From UBA5216 sp040081205 (GTDB lineage: Bacteria > Pseudomonadota > Gammaproteobacteria > Burkholderiales > SG8-41): DNA of 26,184 bases. The notes below the pieces were generated by a model, which worked only from the letters and a program-made list of their open reading frames with translations, had not been told where the DNA came from and did not search any database. The stretch is taken from positions 1 through 26,184 of the forward strand of contig JBEBHE010000020.1 in NCBI GenBank assembly GCA_040081205.1. Reading direction: 5' to 3'. Positions within the stretch are counted from its first letter, which is position 1. Each line of letters begins with the position of its first letter. The position numbers and the translations under genes were made by a program. Below, piece by piece: positions 6,825 through 13,691 of the stretch.

Positions 6825-9389
6825 TTACTGCACCTCGATCGGTAATTCCAGCGTGACCTTGGTGGTCATGGTGATTGCGCGCCCATCGTCGTCTTCAAGC
6901 ACGGATTTCACCGGCGCCGCATAACGCAACTCGAGTGTGGCCGCGTCCAACGGTTTGCTATAGAGAAAGCCCTGGTAGGTATCGCAATTCAGGGTGCGGA
7001 GGAAGGCGAGTTGGGTGGGGGAGTCGACGCCTTCAGCGACTACGCTAAGGTTGAGTTCTTTGGCAATCGCGATAATGGCGCCGATGATGGCGACTGCGCG
7101 GGAATTGTTAACTTCGTCATCGATGGCGATGACGAAGCTGCGGTCGATCTTTAAGGTGTCGAGCGGCAGGCGTTGCAGCACGCTGAGCGACGAATAACCG
7201 GTTCCGAAGTCATCCATCGCGATGCGTATGCCCAACTCGCGTATGCGCCGCAATATGGAGATGGCTTCTTCAACGCGTTCCATCAGCATGGTTTCGGTGA
7301 TTTCGAGCATGAGCCAGCCGGCTTCGATATCGTGATTGACCAGCGCTTCCCGCACGGACGTCACCAAGTCGTCGCTCAACTGCGCGGCAGAGACGTTTAC
7401 CACGACGTACGGGATTCCGATGCCGTTCTCACGCCATAACTTGATGGTGCGGCAAGCTTCATTGAGGATCCATTCGCCCAGCGGCAGGATCAGCCCGGTT
7501 TCCTCGGCAACGGATATGAAGCCGGTGGGCGACAACAAACCCTGAATGGGATGATTCCATCGTAGCAGCGATTCAGCGCCGCGTATTTCGCCGGTGGCTA
7601 CGATAACCTGCGGTTGATAGTGCAAAACAAATTCATTGTTCTCTACTGCGGCACGCAGTTCGCGCTCAAGTTGCAGGCGCCGCAGCATGCGCTGATTCAT
7701 TTCTTCGGCATAGAACTGGTAATTATTGCGATTTAATTCCTTGGCGTGATACATCGCGATGTCGGCGTTTTTCATTAACGCGGTGACATCATTTCCGTCG
7801 GTGGGGTAGAAGCAGATGCCGATACTGGCCGAGGTTGACGCTTCATGCCCTTGCAGTTGATAGGGCGTAGTCAATAATTTGAGCATGCGGTCGGCGATGG
7901 GAGATACGATGGCGGTGTCTGTCACGTCTGTAAGCAATACCACGAATTCGTCGCCGCCGAGACGCGCGACGATATCCACTTCCCGCACGCATTCTGTCAG
8001 TCGTTTGGCGCACTCGCGCAACAATTCGTCGCCAGCGGCGTGACCGAGCGTGTCGTTTACCGCCTTGAAATGATCGAGATCAATGAACATCACCACCAAT
8101 TGCGTTTGGGAGCGTTCGGCGCGCGCGATGGCGGTATGCATCTGTTCCATCAACATGCTGCGATTGGATAGCCCAGTCAGCGTGTCTTTGGTGGCGAGTT
8201 GCTCGATATGCCGTTCCGCTTTTATACGCTCGGTGATGTCGCGAACCACTACCGAGTAACCTTTGATGATCCCGCCATCTGCGCTGAACGGTGTGACCAC
8301 CATGTTGGCGTCGAAAACTTCGCCATCCTTGCGCTGAAGTGCGGTGTCGGTTTCAAAATGGCCGCGTGATGCGATGGCGAGCAACCCTTCGTCGCGAGTC
8401 AAGCGCGCGTGTTGATCGTCCTTGAAGATACGTGCGAAAGAGACGCCCTGCATATCCTTGGCTTCATAGCCCAGGATGCGGGTACTGGCCTGGTTCCATT
8501 TGGTCACGAATCCCTGATCGTCTATGGAGAAGATCGCGTAGTCGCGTACGCCGTCGAGCAGGGTACGCAACTGCGTTTCCTGTTCTTCATGCAGGGTTTT
8601 TGAAACGGTGGTGCCCTGCAACTGATCAACCATGTGATTGAAGTTTTTGGCGAGATCCGAGTATTCGTCGTTGGTATTGATGATTACCCGGTGATCCAGG
8701 TCTCCGGTCGCAACGGCGTCGGCACCTTTTGCGAGTTTCTGAATCGGCGTCACGATACTCTGGCGCACGAAGCGTCCTGCGACGACAGCGATCAGCGACA
8801 AGGCCAACGACATGCCGCCCGCAACGAGCAATACCCGTATGGTCTGTGTATTGGCCGAGTTACGGCTGTCTTCGACATAGCGCGCGAGTGAAGGGCGAAT
8901 TCGCGTGCCGATGGTGGAAGTAATCTGTTGCTGAAGGTCCAGCAGTCGACCGGTGTTTGCGCGTCGCGATTCTTCGGTTTGTGGTTCGGCGGCGCGCTGC
9001 GCATGGCGAGACATGATCTCGGTGCCGATTTCGTCCAGTTTTTTGTGGAAATTGGTGATGGTCAGACCCGCTTCCCGCCATTCGCTCAACTGGGCAAGCG
9101 CCTGAAAACGCAGGGCGTGTTCGCGAAATTGATTAATGTGACGCTGGTAGGCTTGACGGTAAAAAGGATCGTCGGTTTCGAGAAATTTATAAACCTGCAA
9201 GCTCGCTGCGGTAGCGCTAAGTTCCATGCCGCCAGCGGCGGTCAGGATGGACTGGCTTAGTTCCTGAGACTCCTGGATTGTGTTGGCGGCAGTGGTTGAT
9301 GCGAAATACGTGGTGAACATGGCCACGATCGCACCAAATACAATAATCCCCACGCCTACGGCCACTTTTCGAGATATGGAATATCGCAT
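6825..9389 (-). CDS. Membrane GGDEF-EAL c-di-GMP turnover protein with HAMP and PAS
   Basis: An 854-residue protein: TM1 (about 10-30), helical periplasmic domain (31-182), TM2 (about 183-205), HAMP (206-260), PAS (about 270-390), GGDEF (about 395-560) and EAL (about 570-825). The cyclase motif is intact (GGDEF at 478-482), preceded five residues earlier by RxxD (R469-D472), the product-inhibition I-site. The phosphodiesterase signature reads E-S-L (606-608) instead of E-A-L. The other hallmarks are present: the Asn in VVNVSAAQL, the Glu in LEITE, D726-D727 in DDFGTGYSS, the Lys in LKIDRSF, the Glu in VAEGVD and the Gln in QGFLYSKPL. Both halves therefore look catalytically competent, and the net direction may depend on the HAMP/PAS input. 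It is convergent with the chemoreceptor (56 bases apart), which suggests a shared motile-to-sessile theme but not co-transcription. Confidence 0.95.
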   Translation of the reverse strand: MRYSISRKVAVGVGIIVFGAIVAMFTTYFASTTAANTIQESQELSQSILTAAGGMELSATAASLQVYKFLETDDPFYRQAYQRHINQFREHALRFQALAQLSEWREAGLTITNFHKKLDEIGTEIMSRHAQRAAEPQTEESRRANTGRLLDLQQQITSTIGTRIRPSLARYVEDSRNSANTQTIRVLLVAGGMSLALSLIAVVAGRFVRQSIVTPIQKLAKGADAVATGDLDHRVIINTNDEYSDLAKNFNHMVDQLQGTTVSKTLHEEQETQLRTLLDGVRDYAIFSIDDQGFVTKWNQASTRILGYEAKDMQGVSFARIFKDDQHARLTRDEGLLAIASRGHFETDTALQRKDGEVFDANMVVTPFSADGGIIKGYSVVVRDITERIKAERHIEQLATKDTLTGLSNRSMLMEQMHTAIARAERSQTQLVVMFIDLDHFKAVNDTLGHAAGDELLRECAKRLTECVREVDIVARLGGDEFVVLLTDVTDTAIVSPIADRMLKLLTTPYQLQGHEASTSASIGICFYPTDGNDVTALMKNADIAMYHAKELNRNNYQFYAEEMNQRMLRRLQLERELRAAVENNEFVLHYQPQVIVATGEIRGAESLLRWNHPIQGLLSPTGFISVAEETGLILPLGEWILNEACRTIKLWRENGIGIPYVVVNVSAAQLSDDLVTSVREALVNHDIEAGWLMLEITETMLMERVEEAISILRRIRELGIRIAMDDFGTGYSSLSVLQRLPLDTLKIDRSFVIAIDDEVNNSRAVAIIGAIIAIAKELNLSVVAEGVDSPTQLAFLRTLNCDTYQGFLYSKPLDAATLELRYAAPVKSVLEDDDGRAITMTTKVTLELPIEVQ

Positions 9390-9743
9390 TTGCTGTCGGA
9401 ATTCGCAGTATTGTTGTTATTGGTTTTTAGAATATTGGTAACTTGGCTGGCCGCGCTTTGTGCGTGTGCTTGGCGCAAGTCCGAACTTTACCTTGATTCG
9501 TGCGCGCATTCGCATCGCACTTCGGAAATTGTAACTGTTGCTTGTGGACGGAAGCTATTAAATATTTTAAAAACAAATACTTATGAAAATCAGGCCGTTC
9601 AAATTGAAAATCGTCTGTAGCGTTTTGCAGTCAAATTTTGCGATGACCGACTGCCAAGTCATGGTCCGCTGCGGCGTGTTTGCGGCAAGAGTGCGCATGC
9701 GCTAAAGTCAGGTGCTTTACGAAGCGACTAGGAGGATTGTGCA
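9390..9743. other. 354-base divergent promoter region
   Basis: This gap separates the divergent GGDEF-EAL gene and the selenoprotein unit. It holds an exact copy of the dispersed AT-rich motif (9566-9584) within an AT-rich patch, and the ribosome binding site AGGAGG at 9730-9735. An open frame beginning with TTG at 9390 lacks a ribosome binding site and looks non-coding. I see no promoter pair good enough to call. Confidence 0.5.
9566..9584 (-). repeat. Dispersed AT-rich motif, exact copy 3
   Basis: The minus strand reads ATAAGTATTTGTTTTTAAA, identical over 19 bases to the copy after cheB (20210-20228). It lies between the divergent GGDEF-EAL and selenoprotein genes. Confidence 0.7.
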
Positions 9744-10292
9744 ATGAGTTCCGCGACGGCATTGATTCGGCTGGTGATACCGGAGGCGCCGCCGCCGGCA
9801 GCCATCGCTACCGGCAAGCAACGAGATTTCCGGGAGGGCGGAATTCGCCTCGGTATTTTGGACAACAGCAAAGGCAATGCCGACCATCTGCTGAAATTTA
9901 TCGTCGAAGGCGTGAAGGCGCAGATGAAAGTGGCGTCAGTGGTGGCGCTGCGCAAGCCGTCGCCGTCGATTCCCGCCGAAAAAAATGTATTGGACGAACT
10001 CACGGAGAAGGCGGACTGCGTAATCAGTGCCATGGCCGATTGAGGCTCCTGCACGTCGTGGAGTGTCCACGACATGTCAGAGTTACGTAAGCGTGGTTTG
10101 GTAACCGCAGTGATTTGCACCGATCCGTTCCTGAAGCTGGGCAAGGCGCAGTCGCGCGTGTTTGGCGTGCCTGATCTGCCGCTGATTGTGATTCCGCATC
10201 CGCTGGGCGGCATTTCGCTGGAGAAAGTTGAAGGGCGCGCTGAAGTGGCGATCCCCGAGTTCGTGAAACTGATCAAGGAACACATGAAATGA
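9744..10292 (+). CDS. UGSC-family selenoprotein, Sec encoded by in-frame TGA
   Basis: Read through TGA at 10041-10043, one continuous frame gives 182 residues with selenocysteine at position 100 in the motif U-G-S-C-T-S-W-S-V-H-D. The UGSC (seleno)protein family, first noted in surveys of bacterial selenoproteins, is named after exactly this motif. The U-x-x-C spacing (Sec100, Cys103) suggests a thioredoxin-like redox pair; the reaction is unknown. Supporting evidence: the frame stays open on both sides of the TGA; AGGAGG sits 8 bases before ATG 9744 while the internal ATG at 10074 has no such site; a hairpin of SECIS geometry follows the TGA; and the stop overlaps the next start as ATGA. Upstream, GILDNSKGNADHLL and downstream, VFGVPDLPLIVIPHP look like core segments of a small alpha/beta fold. 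It needs SelA, SelB, SelC and SelD from elsewhere in the genome. A Cys-to-stop mutation is the alternative. Confidence 0.88.
10051..10077 (+). promoter_or_regulatory. Bacterial SECIS hairpin (selenocysteine insertion element)
   Basis: GTCGTGG (10055-10061) pairs perfectly with CCACGAC (10067-10073) around the 5-base loop AGTGT. After one C-A mismatch (10054/10074) the stem continues with A-T, C-G and a G-T wobble (10051-10053 with 10075-10077). Eighteen bases separate the UGA from the loop, and a G is in the first two loop positions. Both fit the published general pattern for bacterial SECIS elements (loop 16-37 bases after UGA, G at loop position 1 or 2). The hairpin is inside coding sequence, as expected for SelB-dependent recoding. 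Confidence 0.8.
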
Positions 10293-11407
10293 GTGATCTG
10301 TCGGATTTATTGAAAGCGCCGGACGCCAGTCTGGAGGCGAAGGATGATTTTTTCGCCATCAATGAACTGTACATGGAAAAGGGCTGGGGCGACGGGCTGC
10401 CACTGATTCCGCCGACCGAAGCGCGTGTCGCTGCGATGCTCGAGTATTGCGACCGCCCGTGGAACGAGCCGGTGGGCAAAGTAGCGCCCCGTTACGGCGA
10501 AGCGACGCCGTTACGCATCGCTGCCAACGCGGTGATGGCGGGTTGCAAGCCGGAATATTTTCCGTTGATCGTGCTGGCGGTGGAAGCGATGTGTGACGAG
10601 GCGTTCAATCTTTACGGCATTCAGGCGACCACGCATATGTGCTCGCCGCTGGTGATCGTCAACGGTCCCGGCGCGAAAGAGTTGGGCATGAACAGCGGCC
10701 ATAATGCGTTCGGCCCCGGCACCCACAGCAATGCAACGATCGGCCGTGCGATTCGTCTGATTTTGTTGAATATCGGCGGCGCGATTCCGGCATTGGGCGA
10801 CATGTCCACGTTCGGCGGACCAAACAAATATTCCTATTGTGTAGCCGAAAACGAAGAGCGCAATCCGTGGGAGCCGTTGCATGTGGAGCGTGGTTTTCCC
10901 AAGGATGCAACCTGCGTCACGGTGATCGGCGCCGAATGCCCGCACAACGTGAATGACCACGAAAGCATTTCCGGTACGGGCATACTCAAAACCATAGCCG
11001 GCACGATGATAAGCACGGGGGCAAACGATATCTATTACCCCGATGCCATGCCGCTGATCGTGATGGGGCCGGAACATGCCGCAACGGTTGCCAACGACGG
11101 CATCAGCAAAAAAGAGGCAAAGAAATTCATCGCGGAACATGCAAAAATTCCGCTGGGCACCTTTTCAAAGGAAAACATCGAGCGGCGCTTTAGGGTGGCA
11201 TTTGCGTCGGTCTATAAGAATGCCGGCATGGATGCGCCGGTGCCGATGATTCACAATCCCGACAATCTGTTGATAGCGGTGATCGGCGGCGCCGGCAAAC
11301 ATTCCGCGGTGATTCCCACGTTTGGCGCGACCAAGGCGGTGACGAAAGCATTACGGCGCAAAGATGGCGAATACGCCCGCACCATGCGAGAAATGCGGCG
11401 AAGTTAA
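10289..11407 (+). CDS. Conserved protein coupled to the UGSC selenoprotein
   Basis: A 372-residue soluble protein without a signal peptide or membrane segment. Its start overlaps the selenoprotein stop as ATGA (10289-10292), so the two are translationally coupled. I recall the sequence type (GWGDGLPLIPPTEARV near the N-terminus, RIAANAVMAGCKPEYFP, ATTHMCSPLVIVNGPGA, FGPGTHSNATIGRAIRL, NPWEPLHVERGF) as a conserved, uncharacterised family often found beside UGSC genes, but I cannot confirm this here. Conserved-looking Cys occur in AGCKPEYF, HMCSP and GAECPHN and could take part in redox or metal chemistry with the selenoprotein; that is inference. The many Gly, Asn, His and Pro motifs suggest an enzyme. 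No named catalytic signature is recognised. The unit ends here: the next gene starts 256 bases later. Confidence 0.85.
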   Translation: MSDLSDLLKAPDASLEAKDDFFAINELYMEKGWGDGLPLIPPTEARVAAMLEYCDRPWNEPVGKVAPRYGEATPLRIAANAVMAGCKPEYFPLIVLAVEAMCDEAFNLYGIQATTHMCSPLVIVNGPGAKELGMNSGHNAFGPGTHSNATIGRAIRLILLNIGGAIPALGDMSTFGGPNKYSYCVAENEERNPWEPLHVERGFPKDATCVTVIGAECPHNVNDHESISGTGILKTIAGTMISTGANDIYYPDAMPLIVMGPEHAATVANDGISKKEAKKFIAEHAKIPLGTFSKENIERRFRVAFASVYKNAGMDAPVPMIHNPDNLLIAVIGGAGKHSAVIPTFGATKAVTKALRRKDGEYARTMREMRRS

Positions 11408-11418
11408 GCAATGTTTAT

Positions 11419-11437
11419 GTAAGTGTATGTTTTTAAA
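11419..11437 (+). repeat. Dispersed AT-rich motif, copy 4
   Basis: GTAAGTGTATGTTTTTAAA is 16 of 19 identical to the exact copies. The similarity to the cheB-distal copy continues further right (GTAATTT followed by an AT-rich TAAA). It starts 12 bases after the stop of the selenoprotein partner gene, in the gap before the che operon. Confidence 0.5.
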
Positions 11438-11663
11438 TGTAATTTAATAAATATTGTATACTTGGTGCTGGCCGCGCGCTACGGTGATTTCTGCCGTTGC
11501 ATTCTGGAGCTGCGCTATGCCTGAGCGGTTTTCCATCTTGCGCTGCGCGCGAAAATTCGCCATCCCGAACTGCGGTAATTTACGACGCGCACGACGCGAA
11601 TGTTTATAATTCGTACACCATCATTAATGTGGTCATTGGCTCGACAACAATACAATAGCAAAC

Positions 11664-11942
11664 GTGCCTACCAATACTTATACGCTGTCCGGCGACGCGG
11701 GCATTCGCGAGATCGATCAAATCTGGAAAGAGATTCGCGATCGCCTGGAGCAGCATACGACGGTGGAACTTGATGCCGCAGCGGTTGTACGCCCGGATAC
11801 GGCGCTGGCGCAGTTGCTGACGGTTGCGGTAGTGCGGGCGAGAGAGCAAGGCAAGACCGTGCGCATAAACAATCCATCGCAACGTTTGAGCGAATTGCTC
11901 GCGCTGCTGGCGATTGACGTGGTGTTGGGGGGCAGCGCGTGA
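11664..11942 (+). CDS. STAS-domain protein, first gene of che operon
   Basis: A 92-residue single STAS (anti-sigma-antagonist-like) domain. The segment VVRPDTALAQLLTVAVV corresponds to the switch region around the phosphorylatable Ser/Thr of SpoIIAA-like proteins (here Thr46), and RINNPSQRLSELLALLAI fits the last helix and strand of the fold. Such small proteins occur at the head of che clusters in several beta- and gammaproteobacteria; their role there is not settled. The start is GTG at 11664 with only a weak ribosome binding site; no in-frame ATG is available nearby. Its stop overlaps the next GTG start (GTGA at 11939-11942), so the two products are coupled and may act together. No anti-sigma kinase partner is visible. 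Confidence 0.8.
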   Translation: MPTNTYTLSGDAGIREIDQIWKEIRDRLEQHTTVELDAAAVVRPDTALAQLLTVAVVRAREQGKTVRINNPSQRLSELLALLAIDVVLGGSA

Positions 11943-13270
11943 GCGTGGATTTCGATATCAGTGCTGCTCCTGATAGCATCAAGCAGGGTGCTGAACCGGG
12001 TATCAAACCGTTGGGGAACGGCAAAGTACCCGAGAACCGTAAAGCCCCCTCCGGTGATTTCAAGACGCTGGCCTTGTGCGCTGTGGCAGTGTTGTTGCCC
12101 TGGGTATGGGGTGTGTGGGCCATGCCAATGTGGGTTGGTATGGTGTCGCTGGTATTTTCCGCGGTTGCGGTTTTTCTGATTTATTATCTGATACAGAGCC
12201 GCGTCGAGGCCATTCGCGCACAAGGCGAGGTGACACATGGCGTGGATCGCGGCGAGGCGGCCGCCGCTGCGCAATCTGCTGCTGTGCTTCAGAGCTTGCT
12301 GGGACACTGGCTGGAATCGTCGCAAGTGGCCGGCGCCAGTATTCAGCATGCGCGCGCGTCGCTGGATGACGTCACGCAGCAGTCCGAGGCTGCGGCGGCG
12401 AACATTGGCAAAAGCTTCCGCGTCATCATGGACAAAACCGGCCAGCAAATGGACAGTGCCGTGCGGCTGCTGAAAAGCAGTTCCGGCGACGGCTCCGGCG
12501 GTTCCACCTGGCTGTCGCTGCCGGATTTTATTACCGCCTACGAGCGCCAGCTTGATAATGTCACCAGCCGCATGATGGATTTCTCCAAGGCATCGGAAGA
12601 AATGTCGCGCCATCAGGAGGTGGTGCGTGAGCATTCGCTGGCCATCGACGAGATGCTGGATGAATTGCGCAACATGGCGGCGCGCATCCGTAAACTCGCG
12701 CTGGATTCCACGGTGGCGGCTAATCGTGATGCCAATGCCGACAGCCGCTGGTTCATCGAAATTGCCGACCGCATTCGCGAAACAAGTACCTCGGCGCATG
12801 AGCTCACACGGCGCATGCGCGACGGACTGGAAAAGATACGCGAAGTGATGGGCGGCACCTACGACGAGCTGAGCAAGTCCAGCGACAGCGTACGGTTGGC
12901 GGCGGTGCAGGCCAAGGTGGATGTGTCGCAACTGAACATTGCTACTATGGAAAAAGCGCGTGAAGTCACGACCACGCTCGAAAAAATCACCACGCTGGGC
13001 ACGGATGTGCGTAACGATATCAACCAGATCATCATTGCGATGCAGTATCAGGACATTACCCAGCAAAAGCTTGAACATATCAAAGCGCCTCTGCTGGCAG
13101 AGGCGTCGGAGTGCATTGCGGGGGCGGCTTCGAAAACGCGGGCGGCCGGTGTGAAACTTCCGGCAACATCTACGGGAGAGGTTGCTGGTGATGACGTGCG
13201 CGGGCGTGTTGCCGTGCGCGAAGACCTTGCGCCGGGAAAAGTGCGAAAAGTGGACGTAGAGTTATTCTAG
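11939..13270 (+). CDS. Receptor-like membrane protein with CheZ-like C-terminal motif
   Basis: A 443-residue protein: a cytoplasmic N-terminus of about 42 residues, two adjacent membrane segments (about 43-60 and 65-86) with almost no periplasmic loop, then a long helical coiled-coil region. The stretch IRKLALDSTVAANRDANADS and what follows (about 245-275) looks like a degenerate version of the chemoreceptor hairpin tip (ILALNAAVEAARAGEQG), with the residues that contact CheA/CheW poorly kept. Near the end, MQYQDITQQKLEHI places Asp372 and Gln376 in the D-x3-Q arrangement of the CheZ phosphatase motif QDLTGQ. It may therefore bind or dephosphorylate CheY-P rather than act as a receptor; this is inference. 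The GTG start overlaps the STAS stop, and cheY follows 16 bases after its stop. No HAMP domain or W-K-E-F tail is seen. Confidence 0.85.
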   Translation: MSVDFDISAAPDSIKQGAEPGIKPLGNGKVPENRKAPSGDFKTLALCAVAVLLPWVWGVWAMPMWVGMVSLVFSAVAVFLIYYLIQSRVEAIRAQGEVTHGVDRGEAAAAAQSAAVLQSLLGHWLESSQVAGASIQHARASLDDVTQQSEAAAANIGKSFRVIMDKTGQQMDSAVRLLKSSSGDGSGGSTWLSLPDFITAYERQLDNVTSRMMDFSKASEEMSRHQEVVREHSLAIDEMLDELRNMAARIRKLALDSTVAANRDANADSRWFIEIADRIRETSTSAHELTRRMRDGLEKIREVMGGTYDELSKSSDSVRLAAVQAKVDVSQLNIATMEKAREVTTTLEKITTLGTDVRNDINQIIIAMQYQDITQQKLEHIKAPLLAEASECIAGAASKTRAAGVKLPATSTGEVAGDDVRGRVAVREDLAPGKVRKVDVELF

Positions 13271-13286
13271 ATTTTGGGAGAGTGTT

Positions 13287-13652
13287 GTGTCGAATATTCT
13301 GATTGTTGACGATTCCATGACCATGCGGCAGATGGTCAATTTCACGTTGGCCTCCGCTGGTCATAAAGTCACCGAAGCAGGCAACACGGACGAAGCGCTG
13401 GCGCACGCCCAGAAGCAGACGTTTGATCTGGTGATTTCCGATGTCAACATGCCGGGGCGCACTGGCATCGATCTGGTGGCGGAGTTGCGTAAATTGCCGG
13501 AGTACAAATTTGTTCCGATTATTCTGCTGACGACGGAGTCGCAACCGGAAATGAAATCCAAGGGGCGCGCGGCGGGTGCTACGGGATGGATCGTCAAGCC
13601 CTTCGATCCGGAAGCGCTGCTCAACGTCCTTCGCAAAGTGTTGCCGGCTTAG
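13287..13652 (+). CDS. cheY: Chemotaxis response regulator CheY
   Basis: A 121-residue single receiver domain that carries the phosphoryl signal from CheA to the flagellar switch. The acidic pair D8-D9, phospho-acceptor D52 (VISDVNMPG), the switch Thr in ILLTTES and the conserved Lys in GWIVKPF are all present. No output domain follows, which with the operon position identifies it as CheY rather than a transcription factor. The start is GTG at 13287 after TTGGGAGAG; the Met-Ser-Asn-Ile-Leu-Ile-Val-Asp-Asp opening fits the family with no room for an earlier start. It lies between the CheZ-like receptor-like gene and the chemoreceptor of the operon. Confidence 0.95.
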   Translation: MSNILIVDDSMTMRQMVNFTLASAGHKVTEAGNTDEALAHAQKQTFDLVISDVNMPGRTGIDLVAELRKLPEYKFVPIILLTTESQPEMKSKGRAAGATGWIVKPFDPEALLNVLRKVLPA

Positions 13653-13691
13653 ATCAGTTTACCGATCGACTCACGAACGTAAGGTGCCGAC

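Noticed and set aside
9390..9620. 76-codon open frame beginning with TTG
   Set aside because: No ribosome binding site, biased composition and position in a divergent promoter region containing the dispersed motif; it looks non-coding.
10074..10292. A separate 72-residue gene starting at ATG 10074
   Set aside because: It is in the same phase as the frame ending at the TGA, has no ribosome binding site, and its start falls inside the conserved UGSC segment. It is the second half of the selenoprotein gene.
11717..13078. 453-codon open frame opposite the receptor-like gene
   Set aside because: His/Arg-rich composition typical of the antisense of a GC-rich gene; the plus-strand gene has clear domains and operon context.
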